Source: Sinorhizobium terangae
GTDB taxonomy: Bacteria; Pseudomonadota; Alphaproteobacteria; Rhizobiales; Rhizobiaceae
Direction: 5' to 3'
DNA: 64,000 nucleotides
Assembly (NCBI RefSeq): GCF_029714365.1
Contig: NZ_CP121659.1
Location: 1,860,001-1,924,000, forward strand
Of the stretch, positions 8,382 through 16,187 are shown one piece after another. Below the pieces are notes generated by a model. It did not search any database, had not been told where the DNA came from, and saw only the letters and a list, made by a program, of their open reading frames with translations. The position numbers were made by a program, and so were the translations under genes. Numbering within the stretch: the first letter of the stretch is position 1; each line of letters opens with the position of its first letter.

Positions 8382-9332
8382 TCACATCGCCTCGGCATGA
8401 AAACTCTCCGCCAGCCGACGGATCGCCTCGATATTGCGAGGGCCCGGCGTCGCCTCGACATAGTCGAGCACGACGAAGCGGTCGTTTTTCACCGCGTCCA
8501 CGTTCTTGAAGGCCCGATTGTTTTTCATGAAGGCGATCTTCTGCTCCGCGGTCACCTCGCCGTAGTTGACGATGACAACCACTTCCGGATTGCGGTCGAT
8601 CACCGGCTCCCAGGAGATCTCCGTCCAGCTCTTCTCGACGTCGTCCATGATGTTGACGCCGCCGGCTGCCTCGATCATCGCGGTCGGGATGCCGTAACGC
8701 CCGGAGGTGAAGGGCTTTTCCTCGCCGGAATCGTAGACGAAGACACGCGCCGGCCGCCGCTCGGCGCCCTTGATCCTGGCCGTGATCTCGGCGAGCTCGC
8801 CGCGATAGCCGGCAACCAGCGCTTCCGCCCTGTCCTCGACGCCGAAGATGCGGCCGAGGTTCAGGAGGTCGACAAACATGTCCTCCATCGTCGGCTTGCC
8901 CTTCGCCATGATGTGGACGCAGCTTTCTGTGAGTTCGTAGACCTTGATGCCAAAGGGCGCGAGCGTCTCCGGTGTCACGTCGCCGCCAACCTTCATGCCG
9001 TAGTTCCAGCCGGCGAAGTAAAAATCGGCGTCGGCGTTCAGCAGCACCTCCTTCGTCGGATATTTTTCCGCAAGCTCCGGCAGCTCCCTGATACCCTCGC
9101 GCAGACGCTCGTCCAGCGTCTTCCAGCCGGAAACGCCGGTGTAACCGACCATGCGATCCTGCAGCTTCAAGGCCAGCATCATCTCCGTGAGATTGACGTC
9201 GTTGGAGACCGCACGCTGCGGCGCCGCGTCGAAAGCGACCTCGCGGTTGCAGCTCTTGACGGTGACGGGATGAGCGAGCGCAGGCACGGCGGCGAGGACA
9301 AGCACGCCGGCGGCGAAAAGAAGTTTGTTCAT
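8382..9332 (-). CDS. Periplasmic chelate-binding protein of a FecCD-type ABC importer
   Basis: 316 aa. An N-terminal signal peptide (about 1-20, ending ALA) is followed by a cluster A-2/BtuF-FhuD-like binding fold. The typical first strand contains RAVSNDVNLTEMMLALKLQD, then DADFYFAGWNYG and the long connecting helix around residues 160-185. The ATG at 9332 overlaps the ATPase stop (ATGA), so translation is coupled. As part of the riboswitch-controlled operon it probably delivers a corrinoid or metal chelate to the FecCD permease. The ligand is not proven by sequence. Confidence 0.87.
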   Translation of the reverse strand: MNKLLFAAGVLVLAAVPALAHPVTVKSCNREVAFDAAPQRAVSNDVNLTEMMLALKLQDRMVGYTGVSGWKTLDERLREGIRELPELAEKYPTKEVLLNADADFYFAGWNYGMKVGGDVTPETLAPFGIKVYELTESCVHIMAKGKPTMEDMFVDLLNLGRIFGVEDRAEALVAGYRGELAEITARIKGAERRPARVFVYDSGEEKPFTSGRYGIPTAMIEAAGGVNIMDDVEKSWTEISWEPVIDRNPEVVVIVNYGEVTAEQKIAFMKNNRAFKNVDAVKNDRFVVLDYVEATPGPRNIEAIRRLAESFHAEAM

Positions 9333-10228
9333 CGGATGGCTCCTGTGGAACGGGAAGATCGCGCGACGGGCATTGCGTCGGGCTGCGAGAGCGCGAAGGA
9401 AAAGCGGGAAACATGGCCCGCGGCATCGCCATGCGCGGTGGCATGGACGCCGAAGGCGGCCGAAAGCGCCGCGGGCTTCAATACGGTCTCCGGCGGGCCG
9501 AAGGCGGCAAGCCGCCCCTCTGTCAGGATCGCGACATCGGTCGCGAATTCGGCCGCGAGATTGATGTCGTGCAGCGTCGTAACGATTGTCAGCTTCAGCG
9601 TCTGCAACAGGTCGAGAATTTCGAGCTGATGGCGGATGTCGAGGTGGTTGGTCGGCTCGTCGAGGATGATGATCTTCGGTTCCTGGGCAAGCGCCCGGGC
9701 AATGAGCACCCGCTGCTTCTCGCCGCCCGAAAGCGTGGCGAATTGGCGGGGCGCGAGATGGGTAAGGTCGAGATGCTCGAGCGCTTGCGCCACCCGCTCA
9801 CGGTCGCGATCGCTCCAGCCGCTGATCCCCTCCCGGCGCGGGATCCGCCCCATCATCACGACGTCACGGACGCTGAAAGGGAAATCGCCCGGCATTTCCT
9901 GCAAGACAACGGCAATCGTTCTTGCCGCCTCGCGCGCACTCATCGCCCAGAGGTTCACGCCGTCGATCCCGATACGGCCGGCAGTCGGTTCAACCGCGCG
10001 GTAGAGGCAGCGCAAGAGCGAGGTCTTGCCGGCGCCGTTCGGGCCGATAATCGCGAGTCGGCTGCCAGGCGCGATCGAAAAGCCGATATCGCGGACAAGC
10101 CGAAGGCCGGGGCGCGGCCCCCACTCCAGTTTTTCGACGCTGAGGCTGGCGCCCGCGCCGGTCTGAAGAAAAGCATGAAGCGATTCTTCGCCCGCTTTTC
10201 GCTGCAAACTACTGAATTCATCGCTCAT
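9329..10228 (-). CDS. ABC importer ATP-binding protein (FecE/BtuD type)
   Basis: 299 aa cytoplasmic ATPase. Walker A is GPNGAGKTSLL, followed by the Q-loop (VLQEMPG), the signature LSGGEKQRVLIARAL, Walker B IIILDEPTNHLD, and the H-loop His in TLHDINLA. Length exceeds the usual 255 aa because of a C-terminal tail of about 30 residues. The start is the ATG at 10228 with GGAGGG upstream; an earlier in-frame ATG at 10306 runs into the DUF1636 gene and is rejected. It follows DUF1636 by 19 bases and overlaps the binding-protein start by 4 bases. Confidence 0.92.
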   Translation of the reverse strand: MSDEFSSLQRKAGEESLHAFLQTGAGASLSVEKLEWGPRPGLRLVRDIGFSIAPGSRLAIIGPNGAGKTSLLRCLYRAVEPTAGRIGIDGVNLWAMSAREAARTIAVVLQEMPGDFPFSVRDVVMMGRIPRREGISGWSDRDRERVAQALEHLDLTHLAPRQFATLSGGEKQRVLIARALAQEPKIIILDEPTNHLDIRHQLEILDLLQTLKLTIVTTLHDINLAAEFATDVAILTEGRLAAFGPPETVLKPAALSAAFGVHATAHGDAAGHVSRFSFALSQPDAMPVARSSRSTGAIR

Positions 10229-10247
10229 GAAAATGCCCTCCCCGCAC

Positions 10248-10658
10248 TCACTGCAGCCACCCCGCCGTCTCCTCGGAAACGAGGACTGCCGCCGGAATGC
10301 GCGCAAGGCCCTTGCCCGTCAGGCTCAAGGCGGGACGCGGAAAGGGGTCAAACGCCTGGCCTTCGGCATAGGCGGCGGCGAAGCTGACAAGATCGTCGAT
10401 GTCTTCCTCCGGCGAGATGTCGCCGAAGAGATAGGTCGCCCTGGCGGTCGCCTGGAAGGCGATGGTGCAAGGCCGCGTGCAGGCCGCCATCGCAACTGTG
10501 CCGGCGATCGAAAAATCCCGGTCGAGCGGCCGGCCAAGCGCGGAAACGCTGTGGTTCAACTGAGCGAGCAGCTCGGTGCCGGGACGGCATGGGCCCCCGG
10601 GGAAGCGGCAATCGGTGCAGAGAGTTATCTTGTGCTGTCGGAAGTCTGAATTCGCCAT
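10248..10658 (-). CDS. DUF1636 predicted metal-binding protein
   Basis: 136 aa. Cysteines occur as LCTDCRFPGGPCRPG near the N-terminus and AACTRPCTIAF in the middle, an arrangement suited to a metal or Fe-S site. A C-terminal helical part follows (about 75-115). The family is known from alphaproteobacteria and is repeatedly associated with B12 regulation. Here it is the first gene behind the cobalamin riboswitch. The ATG at 10658 has GGAG upstream; the long upstream frame overlaps the riboswitch and is rejected. A role in corrinoid or cobalt handling is inferred. Confidence 0.85.
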   Translation of the reverse strand: MANSDFRQHKITLCTDCRFPGGPCRPGTELLAQLNHSVSALGRPLDRDFSIAGTVAMAACTRPCTIAFQATARATYLFGDISPEEDIDDLVSFAAAYAEGQAFDPFPRPALSLTGKGLARIPAAVLVSEETAGWLQ

Positions 10659-10779
10659 GGCTTGTCTCCGCCGGGCTGGGCCGGAGAGAAAATGGCGAAG
10701 ATGCAAGGAGACGGTTGCCCGCCAAGCAGAAGCCAGTTCTTTTCCATCGGAACACCCCGTCCGTTGTGGTTGATCGGTT

Positions 10780-10965
10780 CGATGGCAGGTCTCCTGGCTC
10801 GCGGGTCGCCGCGCATCCACGTCTTCCCGGCTTTTCGCCAGTGACATGGTGTGAATGCGCTTTCCGCTCACAGTTGCGGGGGCAGCCACGGTTTCGGCCC
10901 CTCCTGGGTCGTCCTCACCGTGTTCCCTTTTCAGCCGCTTCCGGGTCAGGAAAGCAGCACCATCG
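10780..10965 (-). promoter_or_regulatory. Cobalamin (AdoCbl) riboswitch
   Basis: On the minus strand the conserved elements occur in the right order: GGTGCTGCTTTCCTGACCCGG (P2 side, near 10962), aaagggaacacggtg, GCTGCCCCCGCAACTGT (near 10875-10891), TCACTGGcgaaaagccgggaag, and the B12 box GAGCCAGGAGACCTGCC (near 10785-10801). It ends about 120 bases before the DUF1636 start codon. Adenosylcobalamin binding normally lowers expression of the downstream genes, so the importer operon should be on when B12 is scarce. The exact 5' and 3' edges are approximate. Confidence 0.96.
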
Positions 10966-11302
10966 CCGCCTTGGTGGCACGAATCGCGGCGCGAGGCAAC
11001 CGGGGATGGATGGCGAAAGGACATATCATGGGTGGTATCCCGTTGAGGCTAGCCGTTCTGTTACTTAATAACATAACATCGCACAAGACAGAAAATTCGC
11101 CATGGGCGTTAATTTGCCGTTGTCATTGACTGTGAACCGAGCAACGCACGCCTTCGCAGAGGACAGCCGACGCACCAGAGCATTCCCAGCGCTAGAGCAT
11201 TTTGCAGTCAGGTGGGAAACGAGGCGCAGGTGGCGAGATCGCCAACTGGTACATAAGGAACTGTCTGAAGGACCCGGCGCGGTCCCGGTATCGTCAATGC
11301 GC
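10966..11302. other. Upstream region of the riboswitch operon
   Basis: No gene is seen. The AT-rich stretch near 11045-11100 (gttatgttattaag on the minus strand) is the best place for the promoter of the leftward B12 operon, but no strong -35/-10 pair is clear. The part near 11170-11210 resembles a decayed mosaic repeat (two 'agagcatt' blocks). Confidence 0.4.
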
Positions 11303-13081
11303 TCAGCGCAGCGGCCAGACCCACATCAGCATCGGCACGGCGACGAGCACAATGACGATCGAAAGCGGCAGACCGAGGCGCGGGTAGTCGCTGAAGCGGT
11401 AGCCGCCCGGCCCCATGACCAGCGTGTTGCACTGGTGGCCGATCGGGGTGAGGAAATCTGAGCCTGCGCCGATCGCCACCGCCATCAGAAAGGCATCCGG
11501 CTTGTAGCCGAGCGCCGCGGCAAAACTCGCGGCGATCGGTGCCATGACGAGCACCGTGGCGGCATTGTTGAGGAAGGGCGTGACCGCCATTGCGGCGATG
11601 AGGATGAGCGCAAGTGCGCCCGCGGGCGGCAGGCCGGCAGCGATGCCGCTCAGCCAGCCGGCGATAAGGTCCGACCCACCGGTGGTGCGCAACGTGTCGC
11701 TGACCGGGATCAGCGCCGCCAGCATGACGAGGATCGGCCCGTCGACCGCACGGTAGACGTCGCGCAGCGGGATGACGCGGAAGATCACCATGGCGAGCGC
11801 CGCCGCGAAGAAGGCGACCGGCACAGGCACGACTCCGATCGCCGTTGCCCCCATGGCGGCTGCGAGAACGAGCAGCGGCACCGTCGCGCGTCGGATGGTA
11901 CCGAGCAGGATTTCCCGCTGGGCGAGCGGCAGGCAGCCGAATTCCTGCAGGAACGGCGGCAGGTCGCGCCGTGTCCCCTGCAGCACGACAATGTCGCCGG
12001 CCCGCAGCCGGATGCTGCCGAGTCGCTGCTTCAGCCGCTCGCCCTGGCGGCTGACGGCAAGCAGGTTGATGTTGTGATTGTTGAAGAGCGCAAGCCGCTG
12101 CGCAGACATGCCGATGAGCGGAGAGCCGCTGGCGATCACCGCCTCGATCGCCTCGATGTCGGCCGGCGTCTTGCCGTTGTTGGCCGTGGGCGACCTGTCG
12201 CCGGAAATCTTGAGCTTCGCCTGGGAGACGATACGGTCGAGCGCCGCCGGCCCGCCTTCGAGCAGCAGGATATCGTCGGCCTCGATGATGGCGTCCGGCA
12301 GCGGCGCCAGATGCGTGCCGCGGCGGAAGATGGCGAGGACGACCGCACCGCCGTCGCCGAGTTTGACGAGGTTGCCGAGCGGCTTGCCGATCATCGGCGA
12401 ACCGTTCGCTACGACCGCTTCAGAGGTATAGTCGGTGATCTCGATCGCCTGGTTGACGGAAACCTGCTGGCTTTTGCGCTCCGGCACCAGGCGATAGGCG
12501 AAAAGCAGGAACACCGCGCCGACCACGGCCAGCGAGGCGCCGACCGGGGTAAAGTCGAACATGCTGAAGCTCTCGCCGGTCAGGTCCTGCCGCATCCTCG
12601 ACACGACCACATTGGGCGAGGTGCCGACCTGGGTCATCAGCCCGCCGATCAGCGAACCGAAGGCCATCGGCATCAGGAAGACCGAGGGCTGGACGCCCGA
12701 CCGCCGGGCGAACTGGAAAGCGACCGGGATCATGATCGCCAGCGCGCCGATATTCTTGATGAAGGCGGAAAGCATCGTGACGGTCACGACAAGAAGCGCA
12801 AGCTGCGCCCTTACCGAGGTCAGGTCCGGCAGGAAGCGCTGTATCGCCGCATCGACCACGCCGGAGCGGGCAACACCGGCGCTGACGATCAGCGCGCTGC
12901 CGACGATGATGACGATATCATCGCTGAAGCCTGTAAAGGCGCGGTCGAAGGGAACGATGCCGACCGCGACCGAGAGCATCAGCGCCGAACAGGCAATGAG
13001 GTCGTAGCGGAAACGGTCCCAGATGAAAAAGGCCATCATGGCGCCGATTACGAGAAACGAAAGCGACTGTTCGGCGGTCAT
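11303..13081 (-). CDS. SLC13-type permease with two TrkA-C (RCK_C) domains
   Basis: 592 aa. The N-terminal half has membrane helices of the ArsB/SLC13 transporter fold. Two soluble TrkA-C domains then follow: SPMIGKPLGNLVKLGDG with ADDILLLEG, and SPLIGMSAQRLALFNNHN with RAGDIVVLQG. Five or six more helices end in AVAIGAGSDFLTPIGHQCN. This arrangement is common in putative sulfate, citrate or Na+-coupled anion transporters. The start at 13081 begins directly before the first helix; a TTG at 13138 would add 19 residues, and the ribosome site is weak for both. Monocistronic. Substrate unknown. Confidence 0.85.
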   Translation of the reverse strand: MTAEQSLSFLVIGAMMAFFIWDRFRYDLIACSALMLSVAVGIVPFDRAFTGFSDDIVIIVGSALIVSAGVARSGVVDAAIQRFLPDLTSVRAQLALLVVTVTMLSAFIKNIGALAIMIPVAFQFARRSGVQPSVFLMPMAFGSLIGGLMTQVGTSPNVVVSRMRQDLTGESFSMFDFTPVGASLAVVGAVFLLFAYRLVPERKSQQVSVNQAIEITDYTSEAVVANGSPMIGKPLGNLVKLGDGGAVVLAIFRRGTHLAPLPDAIIEADDILLLEGGPAALDRIVSQAKLKISGDRSPTANNGKTPADIEAIEAVIASGSPLIGMSAQRLALFNNHNINLLAVSRQGERLKQRLGSIRLRAGDIVVLQGTRRDLPPFLQEFGCLPLAQREILLGTIRRATVPLLVLAAAMGATAIGVVPVPVAFFAAALAMVIFRVIPLRDVYRAVDGPILVMLAALIPVSDTLRTTGGSDLIAGWLSGIAAGLPPAGALALILIAAMAVTPFLNNAATVLVMAPIAASFAAALGYKPDAFLMAVAIGAGSDFLTPIGHQCNTLVMGPGGYRFSDYPRLGLPLSIVIVLVAVPMLMWVWPLR

Positions 13082-13398
13082 GAGCTGTACCTGAAGCAAC
13101 GCGGATCGTACGAAAGCCTCTACTGCATTTCCCCCCAAACCGAAATCGACTGAAGGAATAAAAACACGCAGCGGCGAGTCTGATCCACTACATCGTCCAA
13201 AGCGTCTATCGAATGCAACTGAAATACCGACAGATTCATGTCGCAGCGCTGTGGATTACCAGAAACTCAACCGAAACTCGTTGGTTCCTTTGACCGTTGT
13301 TGAAGAAGGAATATGATGTCGCAGCCAGTTTAGCGTGTACCAACGGGCCTTCGCGCAACGGAGGGGGCGCAATCGCCGGAGCCAAGGAAAACGCAGCC

Positions 13399-13689
13399 AT
13401 GAAGACCGCCCTGCCCGCCATTTGCGCGGGTCTCCTGCTCGCCGCCTGTGCTTCCACCGCCCCGCCCTCAGTTGGCTACTCGCGCAATCTCGAACCCATT
13501 CCGGGCAGCATCACCTATGGCGGCCAGCCCCGCACGAGGCTGACCAAGGCGCCCGTCGGCAGCATCGTGCCGCACCGGTTCCGCGACAGTTTCGGCCGCC
13601 AGGTCTCCGAAACTTACGTTATCGAGCCCGACCGCTCTCTGCGGCTTATAAGCCGCCGTATCGACTATGATCTTATGACCGACCGGTAA
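13399..13689 (+). CDS. Small lipoprotein, tandem family copy 1
   Basis: 96 aa. A lipoprotein signal peptide ends LLLAACAST (lipobox LAAC). A conserved core follows: PIPGSITYGGQPRTRLTKAP, VGSIVPHRF, then ETYVIEPDRSLRLISRRIDY. Start ATG at 13399; the frame opens further upstream but without a ribosome site. First of four adjacent paralogues in the same direction. Probably attached to the outer membrane facing the periplasm. Family function not known to me. Confidence 0.82.
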   Translation: MKTALPAICAGLLLAACASTAPPSVGYSRNLEPIPGSITYGGQPRTRLTKAPVGSIVPHRFRDSFGRQVSETYVIEPDRSLRLISRRIDYDLMTDR

Positions 13690-13755
13690 GTGGGATAAGG
13701 AAACCGCGCACGGTTTCTCCGCGCCGTTTCTCACAAATGGAATGAGAGTATCGCC

Positions 13756-14055
13756 ATGAAAGATGCCTTGCCCACCCTTTTTGCCGCCCTTCTGCTGTGC
13801 GCCTGCTCGACTACCGCTCGGCCGCCGTCGGTCGGCTACGGACGCTATCTCGAGCCCATCCCCGGCAGCATCACCTATGGCGGCCAACCGCGCACGAGGC
13901 TGACCAAGGCGCCGGTCGGCAGCATCGTGCCGCATCAGTTCTTCGATAGTTTCGGCCACAAGGTCTACGAGACCTATGTGATCGAACCCGACCGCTCGCT
14001 GCGGCTTGTCGGCCGTCGCATCGACTACGATATCTTCGGCGACATGGACCGTTGA
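13756..14055 (+). CDS. Small lipoprotein, tandem family copy 2
   Basis: 99 aa. Lipobox region LLLCACST, then SVGYGRYLEPIPGSITYGG, TKAPVGSIVPHQF and KVYETYVIEPDRSLRLVGRR. It is closest to copy 1: the stretch from the SVGY motif through TKAPVGSIVPH is nearly identical, and much of the DNA is identical too, so this is a recent duplication. The ATG is 66 bases after the stop of copy 1. Its C-terminus ends in acidic residues (DIFGDMDR). Confidence 0.83.
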   Translation: MKDALPTLFAALLLCACSTTARPPSVGYGRYLEPIPGSITYGGQPRTRLTKAPVGSIVPHQFFDSFGHKVYETYVIEPDRSLRLVGRRIDYDIFGDMDR

Positions 14056-14092
14056 TGTCCGGTACGCCAAGGCATTACCGAGGGGCGCCACG

Positions 14093-14368
14093 ATGAAACT
14101 TGGCTCGATCGCCTGCGCAGCCGCGCTCCTTCTTGCGGCCTGCACCACCACCGCGCCGGAGCTGGAGCCGATCCCCGGCAGCATCACCTATGGCGGCCAG
14201 CCACGCACGAAACTCACCAAGGCGCCGGTCGGCAGCATCGTGCCGCACCAGTTCTTCACTCAAGGCGGACTGGCCCGGGAAACCTATGTGATCCAACCGG
14301 ACCGCTCGCTGAAGCTGATCCGCCGCCACATAGATTATGACTTTATCACGAGGCACTCTCGCCGCTAG
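14093..14368 (+). CDS. Small lipoprotein, tandem family copy 3
   Basis: 91 aa. The lipobox LLLAACTTT is followed almost at once by the core LEPIPGSITYGGQPRTKLTK, with the SVGYxR spacer of copies 1 and 2 deleted. The core continues VGSIVPHQFFTQGGLARETY and ends basic (RRHIDYDFITRHSRR). The start at 14093 lies 37 bases after the stop of copy 2, with GGGG shortly upstream. The shortened linker between lipid anchor and core would hold the domain nearer the membrane. Confidence 0.82.
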   Translation: MKLGSIACAAALLLAACTTTAPELEPIPGSITYGGQPRTKLTKAPVGSIVPHQFFTQGGLARETYVIQPDRSLKLIRRHIDYDFITRHSRR

Positions 14369-14537
14369 GATGGCAAAAGCAATGTCGCCGGACATCACGT
14401 GCTGTTCGGCGGCCGGCGGCTGGGGCATGGGTAGTCCAAGGACGCGGCACGGAACCCTGCACATTTAAAACGCGTTGTTTGCGACCGGCCGACGCTTAAA
14501 GGCGCTTCAGCCTCACTTCGAGCGATGAGAAAACACC

Positions 14538-14849
14538 ATGAGGCCCCTCCTGCCAGCGATGTCGCCCGCGGTCCTGTCCGTCATGCTGCTCGCGTCGAGC
14601 GTGAGCGGCTGCACGGCCACCGCGGTCACCTTCGGCTATTCACCCTACCTGGAGCCGATACCGGGCAGCATCACCTACGGCGGCAAGCCGCGGACAGGGC
14701 TTAGGCGGGCGCCGGTCGGCAGCATCGTGCCGCACCAGTTCAACGATCGCGCGGGGCGCACGGTCTATGAGACCTACGTGGTAGAGCCGGACGGCTCGCT
14801 CCGCCTCGTCAGCCGGCGTTACAGGTATGATTTCTTCGACTTCGACTGA
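14538..14849 (+). CDS. Small lipoprotein, tandem family copy 4
   Basis: 103 aa, the most divergent copy. Longer signal sequence with lipobox SSVSGCTAT, then FGYSPYLEPIPGSITYGGKP, LRRAPVGSIVPHQFNDRAGR, TVYETYVVEPDGSLRLVSRR and an aromatic, acidic tail (YDFFDFD). It is separated from copy 3 by 169 bases, so it may have its own promoter. The core glycines and prolines are conserved in all four copies, which points to a real domain under selection. Confidence 0.83.
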   Translation: MRPLLPAMSPAVLSVMLLASSVSGCTATAVTFGYSPYLEPIPGSITYGGKPRTGLRRAPVGSIVPHQFNDRAGRTVYETYVVEPDGSLRLVSRRYRYDFFDFD

Positions 14850-14936
14850 TTGCGCACGCCTACAACAGCCGGGACCGGGCCGCCGCTTCCAGGTGAAGGC
14901 AGCGGGTCGCGCCTGACCTGCGAACGTTCCGTCGTC

Positions 14937-15185
14937 TTAGGAGAATCCGGCCCGCCGGAACCAGTCCTTCACGCCCGCCAGCACTTGCGCCTGGGCCGCG
15001 TCGAGCGTGGTGGCATGACGGAAATCGTCGCTGCCGGTCCCGTTGCAATGCCAGATCGTCCAGGCCCAGTCTCCGCGCGCCTGGCGCTTCAAGACAAAGC
15101 CCATTTCGTGGTCACCAAGTTTGGCGCAATAGGCATCCGCCCGCTTCTGCACCCATGTCAGATTGATGTCGGCGACAGTCACCAT
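14937..15185 (-). CDS. Hypothetical small protein
   Basis: 82 aa, no family recognised. Contains WVQKRADAYCAKLGDHEMGF, then a Trp-rich middle (WAWTIWHCNG), and ends VKDWFRRAGFS. No signal peptide. The start is the ATG at 15185 with GGGGGAGGG upstream; the frame extends to 15356 without a better site. Convergent with lipoprotein copy 4. It may be the last gene of the leftward prophage remnant or an unrelated host gene. Confidence 0.6.
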   Translation of the reverse strand: MVTVADINLTWVQKRADAYCAKLGDHEMGFVLKRQARGDWAWTIWHCNGTGSDDFRHATTLDAAQAQVLAGVKDWFRRAGFS

Positions 15186-15468
15186 CCCCGTGGCCCTCCC
15201 CCGGTGAAAAGGTAACCACAATCGCTTTGACCGCATCCATGGAATTTTATGAAAGCGACACATAGAGAGCTCGATATCCACAGCCATCGCGAGCCGAGCT
15301 AAGCTGCCAGGCTCGGTTAACGATTGTTTCGACAGAAACACAACCTGGACTACCAAATTTCTCCTATTCCGGCCGGCTCGCCGCGACCACGGCGGGCGCT
15401 GCCGGCCGCCAAACGCAGCGCACTTGCACCCAATTCGGGGGCGAAGCGAATCACCGGCATTCCCCCGA

Positions 15469-15804
15469 CTAGCCGCGCAACAACATCAGCATGCGCTTCG
15501 CCGCGTCCGCAAAGGTCACACCGAGTGCCGCGCCGCCGATGCCGATGACGCCGAGCGCGCCCATTCCGATCAGCTTCCATTTGCGCACGTCCTCGGTCAC
15601 CGGCTTCATATCGGCAATGTCCTCCTTGGTCAGCGACATCGCCCCTTCAAGCGTCCCCACCCGCTCGAAAAGCTCGTCCATGCGGCGGACCGTCGAGGCC
15701 AAGCTTGCGTCCGCCCGGTCTTCGGTCCGCCGAAAATCCTCGCGCAGGTTCTTCACTTCGGCGATCAGCGTCCCGAGCTGCTGGTGAACGCTCCCATCAA
15801 TCAT
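15469..15804 (-). CDS. DUF1515-like phage-associated protein
   Basis: 111 aa. The N-terminal two thirds are a coiled coil (QQLGTLIAEVKNLREDFRRT to RRMDELFERVGTLEGAM). One membrane segment follows near 80-97 (IGMGALGVIGIGGAALG), with a short basic tail. This layout matches DUF1515 proteins found in rhizobial prophages. It overlaps the end of the upstream lipoprotein gene by 8 bases and closes the lysis cassette. A regulatory or holin-related role is possible but unproven. Confidence 0.75.
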   Translation of the reverse strand: MIDGSVHQQLGTLIAEVKNLREDFRRTEDRADASLASTVRRMDELFERVGTLEGAMSLTKEDIADMKPVTEDVRKWKLIGMGALGVIGIGGAALGVTFADAAKRMLMLLRG

Positions 15805-16066
15805 CGCCGCCCGCTCCCATCACCACCACTCTATGTCCTTCGCATTCGGCCTTCGCCCATACTGCCGCGGCGCACAGGCCGACGACGGTGCGGTCGATCC
15901 GCCGTTGGTCCGCCTGCGTTGCACCGCGGGCGCCGGCAAGATCAGTGCCGACGACGCGTCTCAGGCCCGTCACATCGGCCGGCCCCGAAATCCCACAACC
16001 CGCCAAAAGCAAGGCAGGCATCATAAGCGCGACGCTTCGCGTCAGCGCGGTCTGCAGCTTCATCAT
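15797..16066 (-). CDS. Small phage lipoprotein, candidate outer spanin
   Basis: 89 aa. The lipoprotein signal ends MPALLLAGCGIS (lipobox LAGC), followed by a short soluble region with GATQADQRRIDRTVVGLCAA. The ATG at 16066 has AAAGG upstream. The gene starts inside the preceding gene (15942-16187), in another frame. That overlapping membrane-protein plus lipoprotein pair, directly after a lysozyme, is the layout of Rz/Rz1 spanin genes that fuse inner and outer membranes at lysis. Spanins evolve fast, so the assignment rests on position and topology. Confidence 0.65.
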   Translation of the reverse strand: MMKLQTALTRSVALMMPALLLAGCGISGPADVTGLRRVVGTDLAGARGATQADQRRIDRTVVGLCAAAVWAKAECEGHRVVVMGAGGDD

Positions 16067-16187
16067 TTTGCCTTTCGATTGCGTGTCTCACTGCTTGTGC
16101 CCCCTCCTCTCGGATGGCGAGCACGGCCCAAAATGCGGCGGCGAGGACGAGCCCGCCGGCAAGGATCCTTCCCCAGAACATCGTCAC
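15942..16187 (-). CDS. Small membrane protein, candidate inner spanin
   Basis: 81 aa. One N-terminal membrane segment (about 7-24, ILAGGLVLAAAFWAVLAI) is followed by a charged helix (EEGAQAVRHAIERQNDEAAD) and a Cys-containing tail. This resembles a short Rz-like inner-membrane spanin. The GTG start at 16187 overlaps the lysozyme stop by 4 bases; an ATG at 16181 is an alternative. The last 125 bases are shared with the lipoprotein gene in a different frame. Confidence 0.6.
   Translation of the reverse strand: MTMFWGRILAGGLVLAAAFWAVLAIREEGAQAVRHAIERQNDEAADRADAKRRAYDACLAFGGLWDFGAGRCDGPETRRRH

Noticed and set aside
8140..9444. 434-codon minus-strand frame across the binding-protein gene
   Set aside because: Arg-rich and without any domain; it is the shadow of the binding-protein gene in another frame.
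10659..11024. N-terminal extension of DUF1636 to 11024
   Set aside because: It would translate the riboswitch, and the internal ATG at 10658 has a proper ribosome site.
12074..13153. 359-codon plus-strand frame with His/Arg/Asp-rich composition
   Set aside because: Antisense of the SLC13 gene; composition is typical of complementary GC-rich coding DNA.
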